A DNA stretch of 40,786 nt from Synechococcus sp. UW140 (GCA_945877115.1 CAMCQR010000012.1:1-40786), one strand, 5' to 3'; positions 1-9,234 are shown, counted from the stretch's first letter. The notes: generated from the sequence alone by a model not told the origin. Translations and numbers: made by a program.

Positions 1-453
1 CGCCTGGTGTTGCTGGTGCAGCGGGAGGTGGGCGAGCGTATCCGGGCCCAACCGGGAACATCGGCCTATTCGGCCCTGAGTGTGCGCATGCAGCTGCTGG
101 GCCACTGCCTTTTGGTCTGCCCGGTGCCGCCCCGTTGTTTCAAGCCACCCCCAAAGGTGGATTCGGAGGTGCTGCTGATCGAACCGTTTGCCCAGGGCTC
201 GCGCCTGGCCGCCGAGGGGGCCGGGGTTCTTGACCCGCTTCTGCGGCGTTGTTTCGCCTCGCGGCGCAAGATGTTGCGCAACACCCTGGCCGGTCTTCTT
301 CCCCCCGACCAACTGCAGTCGGTGGCCGAGGTCGCCGGTGTGGACCTGGCGGCCCGGCCCCAGGACCTTTCCCCCAGCCGCTGGCTCGCCCTGGCGGCAG
401 GCTTAAATCCGGCCATTCCTCCTGCGGCGTTCGCGCCTCCCGGTGATGGCTGA
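1..453 (+). CDS. rsmA: 16S rRNA dimethyladenosine transferase RsmA (KsgA), 3' part
   Basis: This is the C-terminal half of RsmA, the enzyme that dimethylates two adjacent adenines in the 3' helix 45 of 16S rRNA during late 30S assembly. The reading frame is open from the first base, so the start and the SAM-binding N-terminal half lie outside the window. Visible family features are the QREVGERI segment, the YSALSVRMQ segment, the FKPPPKVDS motif just after the catalytic domain, and a C-terminal helical RNA-binding domain with [11 protein letters not shown]. The gene overlaps the start of ispE by 8 bases, an rsmA-ispE order common in picocyanobacteria. Family assignment is secure; only the truncation limits it. 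Confidence 0.93.
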   Translation, partial: RLVLLVQREVGERIRAQPGTSAYSALSVRMQLLGHCLLVCPVPPRCFKPPPKVDSEVLLIEPFAQGSRLAAEGAGVLDPLLRRCFASRRKMLRNTLAGLLPPDQLQSVAEVAGVDLAARPQDLSPSRWLALAAGLNPAIPPAAFAPPGDG

Positions 454-1396
454 GCTGACCGCATGGGCCCCGGCCAAGATCAATCTGCATCTCGAAGTGC
501 TGGGGCTGCGCGGCGACGGTTTCCACGAGCTGGCGATGGTGATGCAGACCCTTGATCTGGTCGACCGTCTCCATCTGCGACCGACCGCCGACGCCCAGCT
601 CAGCCTCGCCTCTGATGACCCCAGCCTCAGCAGCGGGTCCGACAACCTCATCCTGAGGGCGGCCGAGGGCCTGCGCGCCAGGGTGGGGTTGCCGGAACTC
701 GGGGCGGCGATCACGCTCGAGAAACGGATTCCGGTGGGAGCAGGCCTGGCGGGGGGCTCCAGTGATGCGGCCGCCACTTTGCTGGCACTCCAGGTGCTCT
801 GGGGTGTTGCCCTGGAACCCGCCGCCTTGATGGAGCTGGCGGCTGCCCTGGGTTCGGATGTGCCCTACTGCCTGGAGGGGGGGCTGCAATTGAGTTATGG
901 CCGGGGGGAGCGGTTGGAGTTCACCGACGCTTTGGCGGGGCGGTCCCTTGGGGTGTTGCTGGTGAAGCATCCTGAAGCCAGCGTCTCAACGCCCTGGGCC
1001 TACGGCCGCTGCAAGGAGTTGCGCAGCGATTTTTATCTCGACCGCGAGGCCGATTTCGAGCAGCGCCGCCAGGCCCTGCGCCAGGGACCGCTGCTGGCCG
1101 CTCTGAAAAGCCAGTCCGCCCTGCCCCCTTTACGCAACGACCTCCAGTCGGTGGTGGCGCCGGAGGTGCCCAGCGTCGGCCGTGCCTTGGGCCTGCTGCG
1201 CCATGCCCCCGGGGCCCTGGCGGTGGCCATGAGCGGCTCGGGTCCCAGTGTGTTTGCACTGTTTGCCGATGGTGCCGGGGCTGAACAGGCGGCCGCATTC
1301 CTGGCCGAACCGCTGGCGGCTGAGGGATTCGCCTGGTGGTCCACCCGCACCAGGGCGTCAGGTGTCAGCCTGGAGGCTGATTCCAGCGCCCCATGA
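446..1396 (+). CDS. ispE: 4-diphosphocytidyl-2-C-methyl-D-erythritol kinase IspE
   Basis: IspE is the ATP-dependent kinase of the plastid-type (MEP) isoprenoid pathway; it phosphorylates the 2-hydroxyl of CDP-methylerythritol and so feeds chlorophyll, carotenoid and quinone side chains. The 316-residue product is a GHMP kinase: an N-terminal AKINLHLEV strand, the glycine-rich [14 protein letters not shown] phosphate loop near residues 96-109, a central SDVPY motif, and a C-terminal [11 protein letters not shown] motif. Start choice is between GTG at 443 and the adjacent ATG at 446; I use the ATG. It overlaps the end of rsmA and, through an ATGA junction, the next gene, so translational coupling is likely. 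Confidence 0.95.
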   Translation: MAELTAWAPAKINLHLEVLGLRGDGFHELAMVMQTLDLVDRLHLRPTADAQLSLASDDPSLSSGSDNLILRAAEGLRARVGLPELGAAITLEKRIPVGAGLAGGSSDAAATLLALQVLWGVALEPAALMELAAALGSDVPYCLEGGLQLSYGRGERLEFTDALAGRSLGVLLVKHPEASVSTPWAYGRCKELRSDFYLDREADFEQRRQALRQGPLLAALKSQSALPPLRNDLQSVVAPEVPSVGRALGLLRHAPGALAVAMSGSGPSVFALFADGAGAEQAAAFLAEPLAAEGFAWWSTRTRASGVSLEADSSAP

Positions 1397-1713
1397 GTGA
1401 CGCCCTCAACCCGTCCGATGGTTCCGACCCCCAGGTCCCCCGGAAGGGACCCCTTAATTTCCTGATTGGTGCCCTCACCAGTGGGGTGCTTGCCTGGCTG
1501 GCCCTGGGGCTGAGCCGCCGGGTCCTGGCCCATTACGCCAGCCATCCACCGCATTACAGCTCGGCGATCGCCCAAAACATCGCCACGGCGATGAAGACCC
1601 TGATGGTGGGCATGTGTTTTCTGGCCACCTTCAGCTTCGCTTTTATTGGGCTTGGCCTGCTCCTGGTGTTCGTTCGCTCCCTGGTGGTGGCCAAGCCCGG
1701 TTCAGCTGCCTAG
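1393..1713 (+). CDS. Small DUF3082-type membrane protein
   Basis: A 106-residue protein resembling the cyanobacterial DUF3082 family, whose biochemical role I do not know. It has a polar, proline-rich N-terminus of about 20 residues followed by two hydrophobic membrane segments (about residues 22-41 and 70-95). Between them lies a soluble loop containing [20 protein letters not shown], so both ends probably face the same side of the membrane. The ATG overlaps the ispE stop in an ATGA junction, and pdhB follows after about 60 bases. The position between ispE and pdhB is a usual one for this family in picocyanobacteria and argues for a real, co-transcribed gene. The family name is from recall and no function is claimed. 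Confidence 0.8.
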   Translation: MSDALNPSDGSDPQVPRKGPLNFLIGALTSGVLAWLALGLSRRVLAHYASHPPHYSSAIAQNIATAMKTLMVGMCFLATFSFAFIGLGLLLVFVRSLVVAKPGSAA

Positions 1714-1773
1714 AACTCTGGGCGTTGCCGGAGTCTGGGATAGGTTGGCCCCACCCTTGGCCGATAGCGGATC

Positions 1774-2757
1774 GTGGCCGAAACCCTGCTGTTCAATGCC
1801 CTGCGCGAAGCCATTGATGAGGAGATGGCTCGAGACCCCTATGTTTGTGTGATGGGGGAAGACGTGGGCCACTATGGCGGCTCCTATAAAGTCACCAAGG
1901 ATCTGCACCAAAAGTATGGTGAATTGAGGGTACTCGATACACCCATCGCTGAGAATGCATTTACGGGTATGGCCGTCGGCGCTGCCATGACGGGCCTACG
2001 GCCGATTGTGGAAGGCATGAATATGGGCTTCCTGCTGCTGGCGTTTAATCAAATCTCAAATAATATGGGAATGCTTCGCTACACCAGTGGCGGCAATTAT
2101 ACGATCCCGACCGTTGTTCGGGGGCCAGGTGGTGTGGGCCGCCAATTGGGGGCTGAACACAGCCAACGTCTAGAGGCTTATTTCCATGCGATTCCTGGAA
2201 TCAAGATTGTGGCTTGCAGCACGCCCACTAACGCCAAGGGGCTGATGAAGGCGGCGATTCGGGATAACAATCCAGTCGTCTTTTTCGAACACGTACTTCT
2301 CTATAATCTTTCCGAAGAAATTCCCGCTGGCGAATATATATGCGCTCTCGGCCAAGCTGAAATTGTTAGAAACGGCAAGGACATCACTATTCTCACCTAC
2401 TCCCGCATGCGCCATCATTGCCTTAAGGCGGTGCAACAGTTGGAGGCCGAAGGCATTGATGTCGAGCTGATTGACCTGATCAGCCTCAAGCCCTTTGATT
2501 TGGATACGATCACGGCTTCAATTCGTAAGACGCACCGGGTCATTATTGTTGAAGAGTGCATGAAAACTGGGGGCATAGGGGCTGAGCTCATTGCCTTGAT
2601 TACGGAAAACTGTTTTGATGATCTTGATGCTCGCCCCGTGCGGCTCTCCTCCCAGGACATCCCAACGCCCTACAACGGTCAGCTTGAAAATCTGACGATT
2701 ATTCAGCCCCACCAGATTGTGTCGGCGGCCAAAGATCTCACCCGGGGTGCCCTCTGA
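1774..2757 (+). CDS. pdhB: Pyruvate dehydrogenase E1 component, beta subunit
   Basis: This is the beta subunit of the thiamine-diphosphate E1 of pyruvate dehydrogenase, which with the alpha subunit decarboxylates pyruvate and passes the acetyl group to E2 for acetyl-CoA formation. The 327-residue product has the E1-beta hallmarks: an N-terminal [10 protein letters not shown] helix, the [14 protein letters not shown] segment, the catalytic-glutamate region [12 protein letters not shown], the IVEGMNMGF segment, and a C-terminal transketolase domain with [10 protein letters not shown] and [11 protein letters not shown]. The start is a GTG at 1774. secD begins two bases after the stop. The middle of the gene uses visibly more A/T-ending codons than its neighbours, which may reflect high-expression codon choice. 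No pdhA lies in the window. Confidence 0.95.
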   Translation: MAETLLFNALREAIDEEMARDPYVCVMGEDVGHYGGSYKVTKDLHQKYGELRVLDTPIAENAFTGMAVGAAMTGLRPIVEGMNMGFLLLAFNQISNNMGMLRYTSGGNYTIPTVVRGPGGVGRQLGAEHSQRLEAYFHAIPGIKIVACSTPTNAKGLMKAAIRDNNPVVFFEHVLLYNLSEEIPAGEYICALGQAEIVRNGKDITILTYSRMRHHCLKAVQQLEAEGIDVELIDLISLKPFDLDTITASIRKTHRVIIVEECMKTGGIGAELIALITENCFDDLDARPVRLSSQDIPTPYNGQLENLTIIQPHQIVSAAKDLTRGAL

Positions 2758-2759
2758 CC

Positions 2760-4241
2760 ATGGGACGTCAACAGGGTTGGTTTGCTTTCATTCTGGCGCT
2801 AGCGATCAGCGCCGCGGTGATCCTTTACACCAATGGCTTGCGTCTGGGTCTCGACCTGCGGGGGGGTAGCCAGCTCACCCTGCAGGTGATGCCTGCCGGA
2901 GCCATCCAACAAGTAGATCGTGACCAACTGGAAGCGGTCAAGGATGTGCTTGATCGCCGCATCAATGGCCTCGGTGTGGCGGAATCCACCCTCCAGACCG
3001 TCGGCAACGACCAGTTGGTTCTGCAGCTTCCCGGCGAACAGGACCCCAGCCGGGCGGCCAAGGTGCTGGGAACCACTGCCCTGCTCGAATTCCGCGCCCA
3101 GAAACCCGGCACCGAAAAGGAAATGCAGGGCCTGCTGAGCCTCAAGCGCCAAGTTGAATCCATTTTGGAGGCCACCCGTCCCACCCCGGGTTCCCCAGCG
3201 CCTCCGCCTGCTCCCCTTAAGGCCGCCGATCTGGCAGAGGCCATGGCCCCCCTAGGCATCAAGGTGTCGCCCAACTCCAGTGAAGCCGACCAACTCGACC
3301 AACTTCTCAATGAGGTCAACCGCCGCATCCTCTCTCTCTATGGACCTCCGCTGCTCACGGGTCGCGATCTGACCAGTGCCGGCAGGCAGCAACAGTCCAA
3401 TACCAATGCCTGGGAAGTGACCCTTGGGTTTGATCGCGCCGGAGGCGAAAAGTTTGCTGGCCTCACCCAGTCAATTGCCGGCACCGGCCGCGTCCTTGGC
3501 ATCGTCCTGGATGGCCGTTCGATCAGCGAAGCCACCGTTGGACCCCAATTCAAAACGGCCGGGATCGCGGGGGGCTCCGCCAGCATCACGGGTAATTTCA
3601 CGGCGGAAGCGGCCCGGGATTTGGAGGTGCAATTGCGGGGGGGATCCTTACCCCTACCGGTCAAGATCGTCGAAGTTAAGAGTGTGGGTCCATCCCTGGG
3701 CGCTGAAAATATCCGCACCAGCCTGCTCGCCGGCTCGGCTGGGCTGGGCCTGGTGGGCGTATTCATGGTGGTGGTTTATCGACTGCCCGGCCTTGTTTCG
3801 GTGTTGGCCCTTAGCCTTTATGCCCTGTTCAACCTGGCGATCTATTCCGCCCTCCAGGTCACCCTGACCCTGCCCGGTATCGCCGGTTTTATCCTTTCTG
3901 TGGGGATGGCGGTGGATGCCAATGTGTTGATCTTTGAGCGGGTCAAGGAGGAGTTGCGCTCAGGCAATACCCTGATCCGCTCAATCGATACCGGTTTTTC
4001 CCTGGCCTTCTCGTCGATTTTTGACGGCCATGTCACGGGTCTGATTAGCTGCATGGCCTTGTTTTTTCTCGGTACCGGTCTGGTCAAGGGATTTGCGGTC
4101 ACCCTGTTCATTGGTCTGGCCCTCAGCCTGTTCACCGCCCTCACCTGCACCCGCACCCTGCTGCGCCTGTTGATGAGTTATCCGGGCCTGCGTCGTGCCA
4201 CTAACTTCCTTCCCGCTCGCCAGCTGCCTTCGGCGCTTTGA
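2760..4241 (+). CDS. secD: Protein translocase subunit SecD
   Basis: SecD forms with SecF the proton-driven accessory complex that pulls translocating proteins out of the SecYEG channel; in cyanobacteria it can act in plasma and thylakoid membranes. The 493-residue product has a first membrane segment (about residues 6-25), the signature LGLDLRGGSQLTLQV, a large periplasmic P1 domain with a proline-rich linker near residue 145, and a C-terminal block of five membrane helices. The block carries the conserved VGMAVDANVLIFERVKEELR motif, including the charged residue of the proton pathway. It starts two bases after pdhB and shares a TTGA junction with secF, so the pair is probably translated together. 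Confidence 0.96.
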   Translation: MGRQQGWFAFILALAISAAVILYTNGLRLGLDLRGGSQLTLQVMPAGAIQQVDRDQLEAVKDVLDRRINGLGVAESTLQTVGNDQLVLQLPGEQDPSRAAKVLGTTALLEFRAQKPGTEKEMQGLLSLKRQVESILEATRPTPGSPAPPPAPLKAADLAEAMAPLGIKVSPNSSEADQLDQLLNEVNRRILSLYGPPLLTGRDLTSAGRQQQSNTNAWEVTLGFDRAGGEKFAGLTQSIAGTGRVLGIVLDGRSISEATVGPQFKTAGIAGGSASITGNFTAEAARDLEVQLRGGSLPLPVKIVEVKSVGPSLGAENIRTSLLAGSAGLGLVGVFMVVVYRLPGLVSVLALSLYALFNLAIYSALQVTLTLPGIAGFILSVGMAVDANVLIFERVKEELRSGNTLIRSIDTGFSLAFSSIFDGHVTGLISCMALFFLGTGLVKGFAVTLFIGLALSLFTALTCTRTLLRLLMSYPGLRRATNFLPARQLPSAL

Positions 4242-5224
4242 CGTCGCCTTTTCTTCCCTTGAGTCTTCCTTCTCCTCGCTTCCGCATCAGCCGTTATCGC
4301 CGGGCTTGCTGGGTCGGCTCGGCCCTGGCCTGTGCCCTCAGCCTTCTGGGCATGACGCTCTGCTGGCTCAATCCCACGATCGCGGCCCCCCTGCGTCCAG
4401 GCCTTGATTTCACCGGTGGCACCCAGATCCAGTTAGAGCGGGTTTGTGCACCCGCAGCGTGTTCGGCTCTGACGGTGGCCGAAATCCAGGCCCAGCTCGG
4501 TGGACTCACCCTTCCCCAGGAAGGTCAGGAGCGCTCACCGAACCTCTCCAGCACCGGAGTGCAACTGCTGGATGCCGGTAAGACGGTGGTTCTGCGTCTT
4601 CCCGCCCTCAGCCCTGAGCAGGGACGGTCTGTTGTTGATCAGATCTCAGCTCGCCTTGGACCCCTCCGAACGGAAGGCACGGCGATTAACACCATCGGAC
4701 CCACCCTGGGCTCTCGGCTGTTACGGGCCAGTCTGATTTCCCTGTTGGTTAGTTTTGCGGGGATTGCGGCTTATATCAGCTTTAGATACAACGGTGTATT
4801 TGCCTTTTTGGCCCTGGTATGTCTGGCCCACGACGTTTTGATCACCTGCGGTGTGTTCGCCTGGTTGGGTCTGCTTAGGGGTGTGGAAGTCGATTCGTTG
4901 TTTGCCGTCTCCCTGATCACGGTGGCGGGCTATTCGGTTACCGATACTGTCGTCGTCTACGACCGTATCCGGGAACAACGTAAGGCCTTGGCCCAATTGC
5001 CAGTCTCTGAACAGGTTGATGTGGCCGTTGATGCCACCCTCACCCGTTCTCTTTATACCTCTCTCACCACCCTGATGCCATTGTTTGGCTTGATTTTCTT
5101 CGGTGGTAGCAGTTTGTTCTGGTTTGCGGTGGCCTTGGCGATCGGCATTGGCGTTGGTAGCTGGTCCAGTATTGGCTTGGCTCCTACTTTATTACCCCTG
5201 TTCCCGTCCAAGTCCACACGATGA
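4238..5224 (+). CDS. secF: Protein translocase subunit SecF
   Basis: SecF is the partner of SecD in the export-assist complex. The product (up to 328 residues) shows one N-terminal membrane segment, the RPGLDFTGGTQIQLE motif that starts the short periplasmic domain, and five C-terminal helices with the VAGYSVTDTVVVYDRIRE motif typical of SecF. The start is not certain. A TTG at 4238 overlaps the secD stop; a second in-frame TTG at 4259 would remove seven residues. I choose the overlapping one because it couples the two genes. A small membrane-protein gene overlaps the secF stop in an ATGA junction. Confidence 0.95.
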   Translation: MTSPFLPLSLPSPRFRISRYRRACWVGSALACALSLLGMTLCWLNPTIAAPLRPGLDFTGGTQIQLERVCAPAACSALTVAEIQAQLGGLTLPQEGQERSPNLSSTGVQLLDAGKTVVLRLPALSPEQGRSVVDQISARLGPLRTEGTAINTIGPTLGSRLLRASLISLLVSFAGIAAYISFRYNGVFAFLALVCLAHDVLITCGVFAWLGLLRGVEVDSLFAVSLITVAGYSVTDTVVVYDRIREQRKALAQLPVSEQVDVAVDATLTRSLYTSLTTLMPLFGLIFFGGSSLFWFAVALAIGIGVGSWSSIGLAPTLLPLFPSKSTR

Positions 5225-5430
5225 TCGATCGAAAGGGTGAAATGAATCGTGGAGGCTCTCGCTTCCTTCCGCTCTTGCTTGGATTACTCGCCCTGCTCGA
5301 TTTAAGGGTCGAGCTGATTCTTCTTTTCGATCACATCACTTGGATAGCTCTGGTAGAAGGATTGCGTAGCCACATTTTGGCCGTGGCCGTTTTGTTGTCC
5401 ATGCCTTACCTCTGGCGGCACTACCGTTAA
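5221..5430 (+). CDS. Small two-helix membrane protein downstream of secF
   Basis: A 69-residue protein of unknown function. After a short charged N-terminus (MIDRKGEMNRGGSR) it has two hydrophobic stretches, about residues 15-34 and 48-60, so it is probably a small hairpin membrane protein. Its ATG overlaps the secF stop (ATGA), and a hairpin-plus-T-run terminator lies about 30 bases after its stop, making it the last gene of the ispE-secDF transcription unit. Coupled position and clean membrane topology support a real gene. A role linked to SecDF is a guess from context only. Confidence 0.68.
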   Translation: MIDRKGEMNRGGSRFLPLLLGLLALLDLRVELILLFDHITWIALVEGLRSHILAVAVLLSMPYLWRHYR

Positions 5431-5461
5431 GCCGTTTGTTATTTAAATTTACCCAGAACTG

Positions 5462-5480
5462 AATCGAGGCTCGATTTTTT
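5462..5480 (+). terminator. Intrinsic terminator after the secDF operon
   Basis: A perfect inverted repeat (AATCGA, 3-base loop GGC, TCGATT; it can extend to 7 bp with a tighter loop) runs straight into a T-run ending at 5480. It lies 31 bases after the small gene downstream of secF and between convergent genes. The T-run follows the hairpin only on the + strand, so it should stop the secDF transcript rather than the opposing permease transcript. Confidence 0.65.
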
Positions 5481-5486
5481 AATTGA

Positions 5487-6488
5487 TCACCAACGATCCA
5501 TGATGTCGTGCACCAGGATTTCTTTGCCCATCACTTGCATTACCACCACCAGCGGCAGGGCCAGCAGCAGGCCTGGTAGGCCCAGTAAGGCCCCCAGGCA
5601 CAACTGGGAAATAAGGGCCACGGTGGGCAGCAAGTTGACGGTTCGGCTCAGTAAAACTGGGGTCAACACAAACGCTTCGGCGTTCTGAATCACCAGGCGC
5701 AGCAGCAATACCTGCAGCATTTTCGCCGGAGACACCAGCAGTAGGGCGACGGCCATCGGCAGGAGGGTTGCGGCGGTGGGGCCAACGGTCGGAACGAAGG
5801 TGAGCAGGCCGCTGATCAATGCACACAACAGGGCAAGGGGCACCCCCAACAAAGAAAGACCGGCCCAGGTGGCCAGAAAGACCAGAACGGCGGAGAGGGT
5901 CATGCCCGCGAGCCAGCCCCCCAGGGCTTCGCGGCATTCCCCCAGCAACACGCCCATGCGGGGGCGGTAGAACTGGGGAGTGGCAGCTAGCAGCAGCCGT
6001 TGGTGGCTACGGGGATCAAGGGCAAACAGCACGGCCAACAGGGCCATCAAAAGGGCCTGCAACGTGCTGTTGGCGGCGCCGCCGGCGACACCGAGGAGCT
6101 GTTGGCCCAGGGGCTGGAAGCGTTCGAGGCTGGCGCCATTGAGCCATTGCTGTTCGAGGTTGCCCAGCCAGGGCAACTTGGTCACCAAGTTGGAAAGGTG
6201 GCTGGGCAGGCTGGGAATCAGTTGGGCGAGTTGGTTGGCTTGCTGAAGCGCCTCCGGCAGCAGCAGGGAAATGAGCAGGCCTCCGAAGGTCACCAGCACC
6301 ACGAGTTCAATCGCCAGGGCTGTCTGGCGATTGATGGGCAGGAGGCGACGCAGCAGGGTCACGGGCACATCCAGGGCCACCGCGAGGACGATGGAGCCAA
6401 ACAGCACCAGCAACACCCAGCGCAGTTCCCAGGCCAGCAGCCCCAGCACAACCAAGGCTAGGAAGCCGATCAGGATGCGAGCGTTCAT
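5487..6488 (-). CDS. AI-2E/PerM-family permease, distal copy
   Basis: A 333-residue polytopic membrane protein of the AI-2E transporter (PerM/YdiK/TqsA) superfamily, whose substrates are mostly unknown; members include proposed autoinducer-2 exporters and sodium/proton antiporters. It shows the family pattern: two or three N-terminal helices, a soluble helical region (about residues 60-125), a gap to the AECREALGGWLAGM-like amphipathic segment (here GECREALGGWLAGM), then a C-terminal helix bundle with the GLLTFVPTVGPTAATLLP motif. The start at 6488 gives an ATGA overlap with the upstream paralogue; an earlier in-frame ATG at 6521 would overlap it by 37 bases and is less likely. Tandem paralogue and psb28 operon membership are seen directly. 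Confidence 0.88.
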   Translation of the reverse strand: MNARILIGFLALVVLGLLAWELRWVLLVLFGSIVLAVALDVPVTLLRRLLPINRQTALAIELVVLVTFGGLLISLLLPEALQQANQLAQLIPSLPSHLSNLVTKLPWLGNLEQQWLNGASLERFQPLGQQLLGVAGGAANSTLQALLMALLAVLFALDPRSHQRLLLAATPQFYRPRMGVLLGECREALGGWLAGMTLSAVLVFLATWAGLSLLGVPLALLCALISGLLTFVPTVGPTAATLLPMAVALLLVSPAKMLQVLLLRLVIQNAEAFVLTPVLLSRTVNLLPTVALISQLCLGALLGLPGLLLALPLVVVMQVMGKEILVHDIMDRW

Positions 6489-7567
6489 GGAAGGGCCGTT
6501 GGGCGTCGGGGTTGGGTCCATGGGTCAAGGATGTCCCGAATGAAAACTTCGCGCAGGATGACCTGCACGCAGACGGCAAGGGGAAGGGCCAACAGCAGCC
6601 CTAATGGCCCGAACATCAGCGTGAATAGCAACTGGGCCGAAAGAGTCAGTCCAGGTAAAAGCTTGAGCTGGTGGTGCATCACCGAGGGGGTGATCAAGTA
6701 GCTTTCAAAATTCTGAATTATGATGTAAAGAATTAGCACCAGAACCGCTTTCCAGGGGGCCTCAAGCAGGGCCGCCGAGATTGGAAACAGGGTGCTGAGG
6801 GTTGGCCCAACGTTGGGGATGATATTGAGCAGGCCAGCAAGTACGGCGTTGGCCGCCACCTGCTTCACCCCAAGCAGCGAAAGTCCGATGGCGGCCATGG
6901 TGCCGACGCACAGGGAACTGATCAACACCCCCACCATCCAGGCGCTCAGGGCTTCACCGCATTGCAGAAGCACGGTCCTTGCCCGCGGGCGATAGAAGGA
7001 CGGTACCAATTGCAGGGCCACTTCCCGGTAGGCATGGGGTTGGGTGGTGATCATCAGGGCCACCGCCAATACGAACAGGCACTGGATCAGGCCATTGCCG
7101 ATGTTGCCGGCCAGTCCAAGTAGACGTAATAGGGCTGCGTTCAGGCTCGCGCCCAACGCCTCCTGGCGATCGCCCGAACCGGGCAAGGCCGACTTCAGCC
7201 AGGTGAGCTCCTCACCCCTGTTGCCATAGACCATGCGGGAGGTGCCTTCCAGGCCTCCATGCACCAGCTTCACTAGTTCGGTCGCGGCAGCCGGCAGCTT
7301 GCTGATCAGCTCACCAAACTGTTGAACAAAGGGTGGAATCAGGGTTGTACCCGCCACCAACACGATCACGAGGATTCCAAACAGGCTCAGCAGCACGGCC
7401 AAGGGGCGGGTGCACCCCAGCTTTTTCTGGACGGCTCCCACCAGGGTGCACAGCGCCATGGCAATGACGACACCGGCAAAGATCAGCAGGACGGCATGGC
7501 GCAGCGACCAGAGCAGGGCTAGGGCCGCGACGACAGCCAGCAATCCGAGCCACTTACCGAGGGTCAA
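6485..7567 (-). CDS. AI-2E/PerM-family permease, proximal copy
   Basis: A 360-residue paralogue of the following gene, with the same architecture: N-terminal helices, a variable soluble segment (about residues 75-155), the [18 protein letters not shown] amphipathic segment, and a helix bundle with [19 protein letters not shown]. The substrate cannot be deduced. Its TTG start overlaps the psb28 stop (TTGA) and its stop overlaps the start of the next permease (ATGA), so psb28 and both permeases are very probably one transcript. The two permeases are similar in plan but clearly diverged in sequence, so this is an old duplication that may work as a hetero-oligomer; that last point is inference. 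Confidence 0.9.
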   Translation of the reverse strand: MTLGKWLGLLAVVAALALLWSLRHAVLLIFAGVVIAMALCTLVGAVQKKLGCTRPLAVLLSLFGILVIVLVAGTTLIPPFVQQFGELISKLPAAATELVKLVHGGLEGTSRMVYGNRGEELTWLKSALPGSGDRQEALGASLNAALLRLLGLAGNIGNGLIQCLFVLAVALMITTQPHAYREVALQLVPSFYRPRARTVLLQCGEALSAWMVGVLISSLCVGTMAAIGLSLLGVKQVAANAVLAGLLNIIPNVGPTLSTLFPISAALLEAPWKAVLVLILYIIIQNFESYLITPSVMHHQLKLLPGLTLSAQLLFTLMFGPLGLLLALPLAVCVQVILREVFIRDILDPWTQPRRPTALP

Positions 7568-7935
7568 GCGTCCGTGCTCTCCGGGGCGTCTTTTTCAGGG
7601 CCACCGGAAAAACCAAGTTCATGGCTGTCGGCGTAGCGCTGGGCAAAGCGCATGAACCGCTCAAAATCAGCGGTGGTCTTCCAAGTGTAGGTGGCTTCCA
7701 ATGCGCTGGCCTTGCCGTTGACGAAGCGGGCATTGACATCCCGGCTCACCAACTCCCCTTCTTCATCGACAAGAAACATGCCAGTGATGTCTCCAAAGCT
7801 TTCGGGAGCCAAGGCTGCGGGTTCCTCGAAAACAAAGGTCGCCTGGCCGGTCCGTCCATCACGCGAACGGGTGAGGCGGATGTCAGGCACGACCGGTTCA
7901 TCCGTGCCGCGGAAGAACTGGATGGCGGCAGCCAT
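7564..7935 (-). CDS. psb28: Photosystem II assembly protein Psb28
   Basis: Psb28 is a small soluble, cytoplasmic-side factor that binds assembly intermediates of photosystem II (the CP47-containing complex) and is not part of the mature enzyme. The product matches the family throughout: [16 protein letters not shown] at the start, [47 protein letters not shown], and [13 protein letters not shown] near the end. I use the ATG at 7935 (123 residues), where the family's usual N-terminus begins; an in-frame ATG at 7986 would add 17 residues unlike known homologues. The C-terminus carries an extra acidic tail (about 12 residues). It heads the operon with two AI-2E-family permeases, an unexplained association. 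Confidence 0.95.
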   Translation of the reverse strand: MAAAIQFFRGTDEPVVPDIRLTRSRDGRTGQATFVFEEPAALAPESFGDITGMFLVDEEGELVSRDVNARFVNGKASALEATYTWKTTADFERFMRFAQRYADSHELGFSGGPEKDAPESTDA

Positions 7936-8027
7936 GGGGATCGTCGAAAGGGCGATCTTACGTTGACCGTTGGCCTTGCCTGACATAGTGGGTTTCTGCT
8001 GCGGGTCCGTCCGGTCGGTTCACTGCC

Positions 8028-8774
8028 ATGCTTTCCGGTCCCCCGGTCTCCAGCACGCTTCGCAGTGATGAACTGCTGGATTGTTTTCTTTCTGCCTCTG
8101 CCCGCCAGCAGCGTTCCCTCATCGAGGCCCTTGAGGCCCGTGCTGGCGAATTGACCCCCCTGATCATCGGCAGGTTGGCCCAGATGGACCGTTCTGGTGA
8201 CAGTTGGTCGGCGGGGTTCCTGGTTCAGTTGCTGCTCCAGAGGGCCAACTCCGACCAAGAGCAGGATTTCTGGCAACGACATCCCCAAGGTTGGCTGGAG
8301 GCGAATAGCGGGGTCGGCCAGGATTACACCATTCTACAGCGCCACCTCATTGATCAGGAATTCGAGGCCGCCGACCGATTGACCAGCGAGCACCTGCGCC
8401 AGTTGGCCGGTTCGGAAGCGATGCGGCGAGGTTATGTGTATTTCAGCGAAGTCTCGTCCATGCCTTCCCTGGACCTGGAAAGTCTTGATCGCCTCTGGGT
8501 GGTCTACTCCCGGGGGCGCTTTGGCTTTTCGGTCCAGGGTCGGCTGCTGCTCGCCTGTGGTGGCAAGTGGGACCGACTCTGGCAGCGCCTGAGCTGGAAA
8601 CAGGACGGGGTCTGGACCCGGTATCCGGGGTCGTTCCAGTGGTCCATCCAGGCACCGGAAGGTCACATGCCGCTCATCAATCAGTTGCGGGGCGTCAGGC
8701 TGATGGATGCCTTGTTGTCCCATCCAGGCCTGGCTCCCCGCTGGCAGCGCCAACAGGAGCCGGTTGGGGGTTAG
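8028..8774 (+). CDS. GUN4-domain protein
   Basis: GUN4 proteins bind protoporphyrin IX and Mg-protoporphyrin IX and stimulate magnesium chelatase at the branch point to chlorophyll. The 248-residue product has an N-terminal helical domain (about 1-92) of the kind found in cyanobacterial GUN4, then the GUN4 core (about 98-215). The core holds DYTILQRHLIDQEFEAAD, DLESLDRLWVVYSRGRFGFS and the closing FQWSIQAPEGHMP segment. I am sure of the domain, less sure whether this is the main chelatase activator or one of the extra GUN4 paralogues cyanobacteria carry. The start ATG at 8028 is divergent from psb28. An RsbW-like gene follows 34 bases downstream. Confidence 0.9.
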   Translation: MLSGPPVSSTLRSDELLDCFLSASARQQRSLIEALEARAGELTPLIIGRLAQMDRSGDSWSAGFLVQLLLQRANSDQEQDFWQRHPQGWLEANSGVGQDYTILQRHLIDQEFEAADRLTSEHLRQLAGSEAMRRGYVYFSEVSSMPSLDLESLDRLWVVYSRGRFGFSVQGRLLLACGGKWDRLWQRLSWKQDGVWTRYPGSFQWSIQAPEGHMPLINQLRGVRLMDALLSHPGLAPRWQRQQEPVGG

Positions 8775-8808
8775 CTTCAAGAAACAAAGCTGTTGATTGG
8801 TCCTGGCG

Positions 8809-9234
8809 ATGCCTTGGCGCTGGGCTGATTTCATCACTCCCTCTACCTTGCATCTCTCCCCTTTGGTGGAGTTGCTCATGGAGCCTGCCCACGGCCATGG
8901 CTCCCATGATGACCTTCAGCTCGGTCTCCATGAGGCCCTAGTCAATGCCGTGCGCCATGGCAACGGCTGCGATCCCTCGAAATGCCTGCGGGTGCGCCGC
9001 ATTGTGACCACCCACTGGTTGGTCTGGCAGGTTCAGGATGAAGGTCCCGGTCTGCCTACCCAGGTCCGCACAAAAGTGAAACGACCATCCATCGAGGCCG
9101 TTTCCGGGCGGGGATTGTTCCTGATCCAGCACTGTTTTGATGATGTGCGCTGGAGCCCTCGAGGCAATCGCCTCCAGTTGGCCGTGCGTCGCCGGCGTCT
9201 CAGCGGCCGTGGGAAGGACAACCAGGATCCCTGA
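8809..9234 (+). CDS. RsbW-like ATP-binding protein (anti-sigma factor/kinase type)
   Basis: A 141-residue single-domain GHKL ATPase of the HATPase_c_2 type, the fold of anti-sigma factor kinases such as RsbW and SpoIIAB. Motifs run in order: the N box HEALVNAVRHGN, the G1 box DEGPGLP and the G2 box SGRGLFLIQ, with a basic tail. Such proteins bind ATP and usually phosphorylate an anti-sigma-factor antagonist or bind a sigma factor directly; no partner gene is nearby. ATG at 8809 is preferred; an upstream TTG at 8797 would add four residues. The 3' end overlaps the opposing gene by 35 bases. The target regulator is unknown. Confidence 0.8.
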   Translation: MPWRWADFITPSTLHLSPLVELLMEPAHGHGSHDDLQLGLHEALVNAVRHGNGCDPSKCLRVRRIVTTHWLVWQVQDEGPGLPTQVRTKVKRPSIEAVSGRGLFLIQHCFDDVRWSPRGNRLQLAVRRRRLSGRGKDNQDP

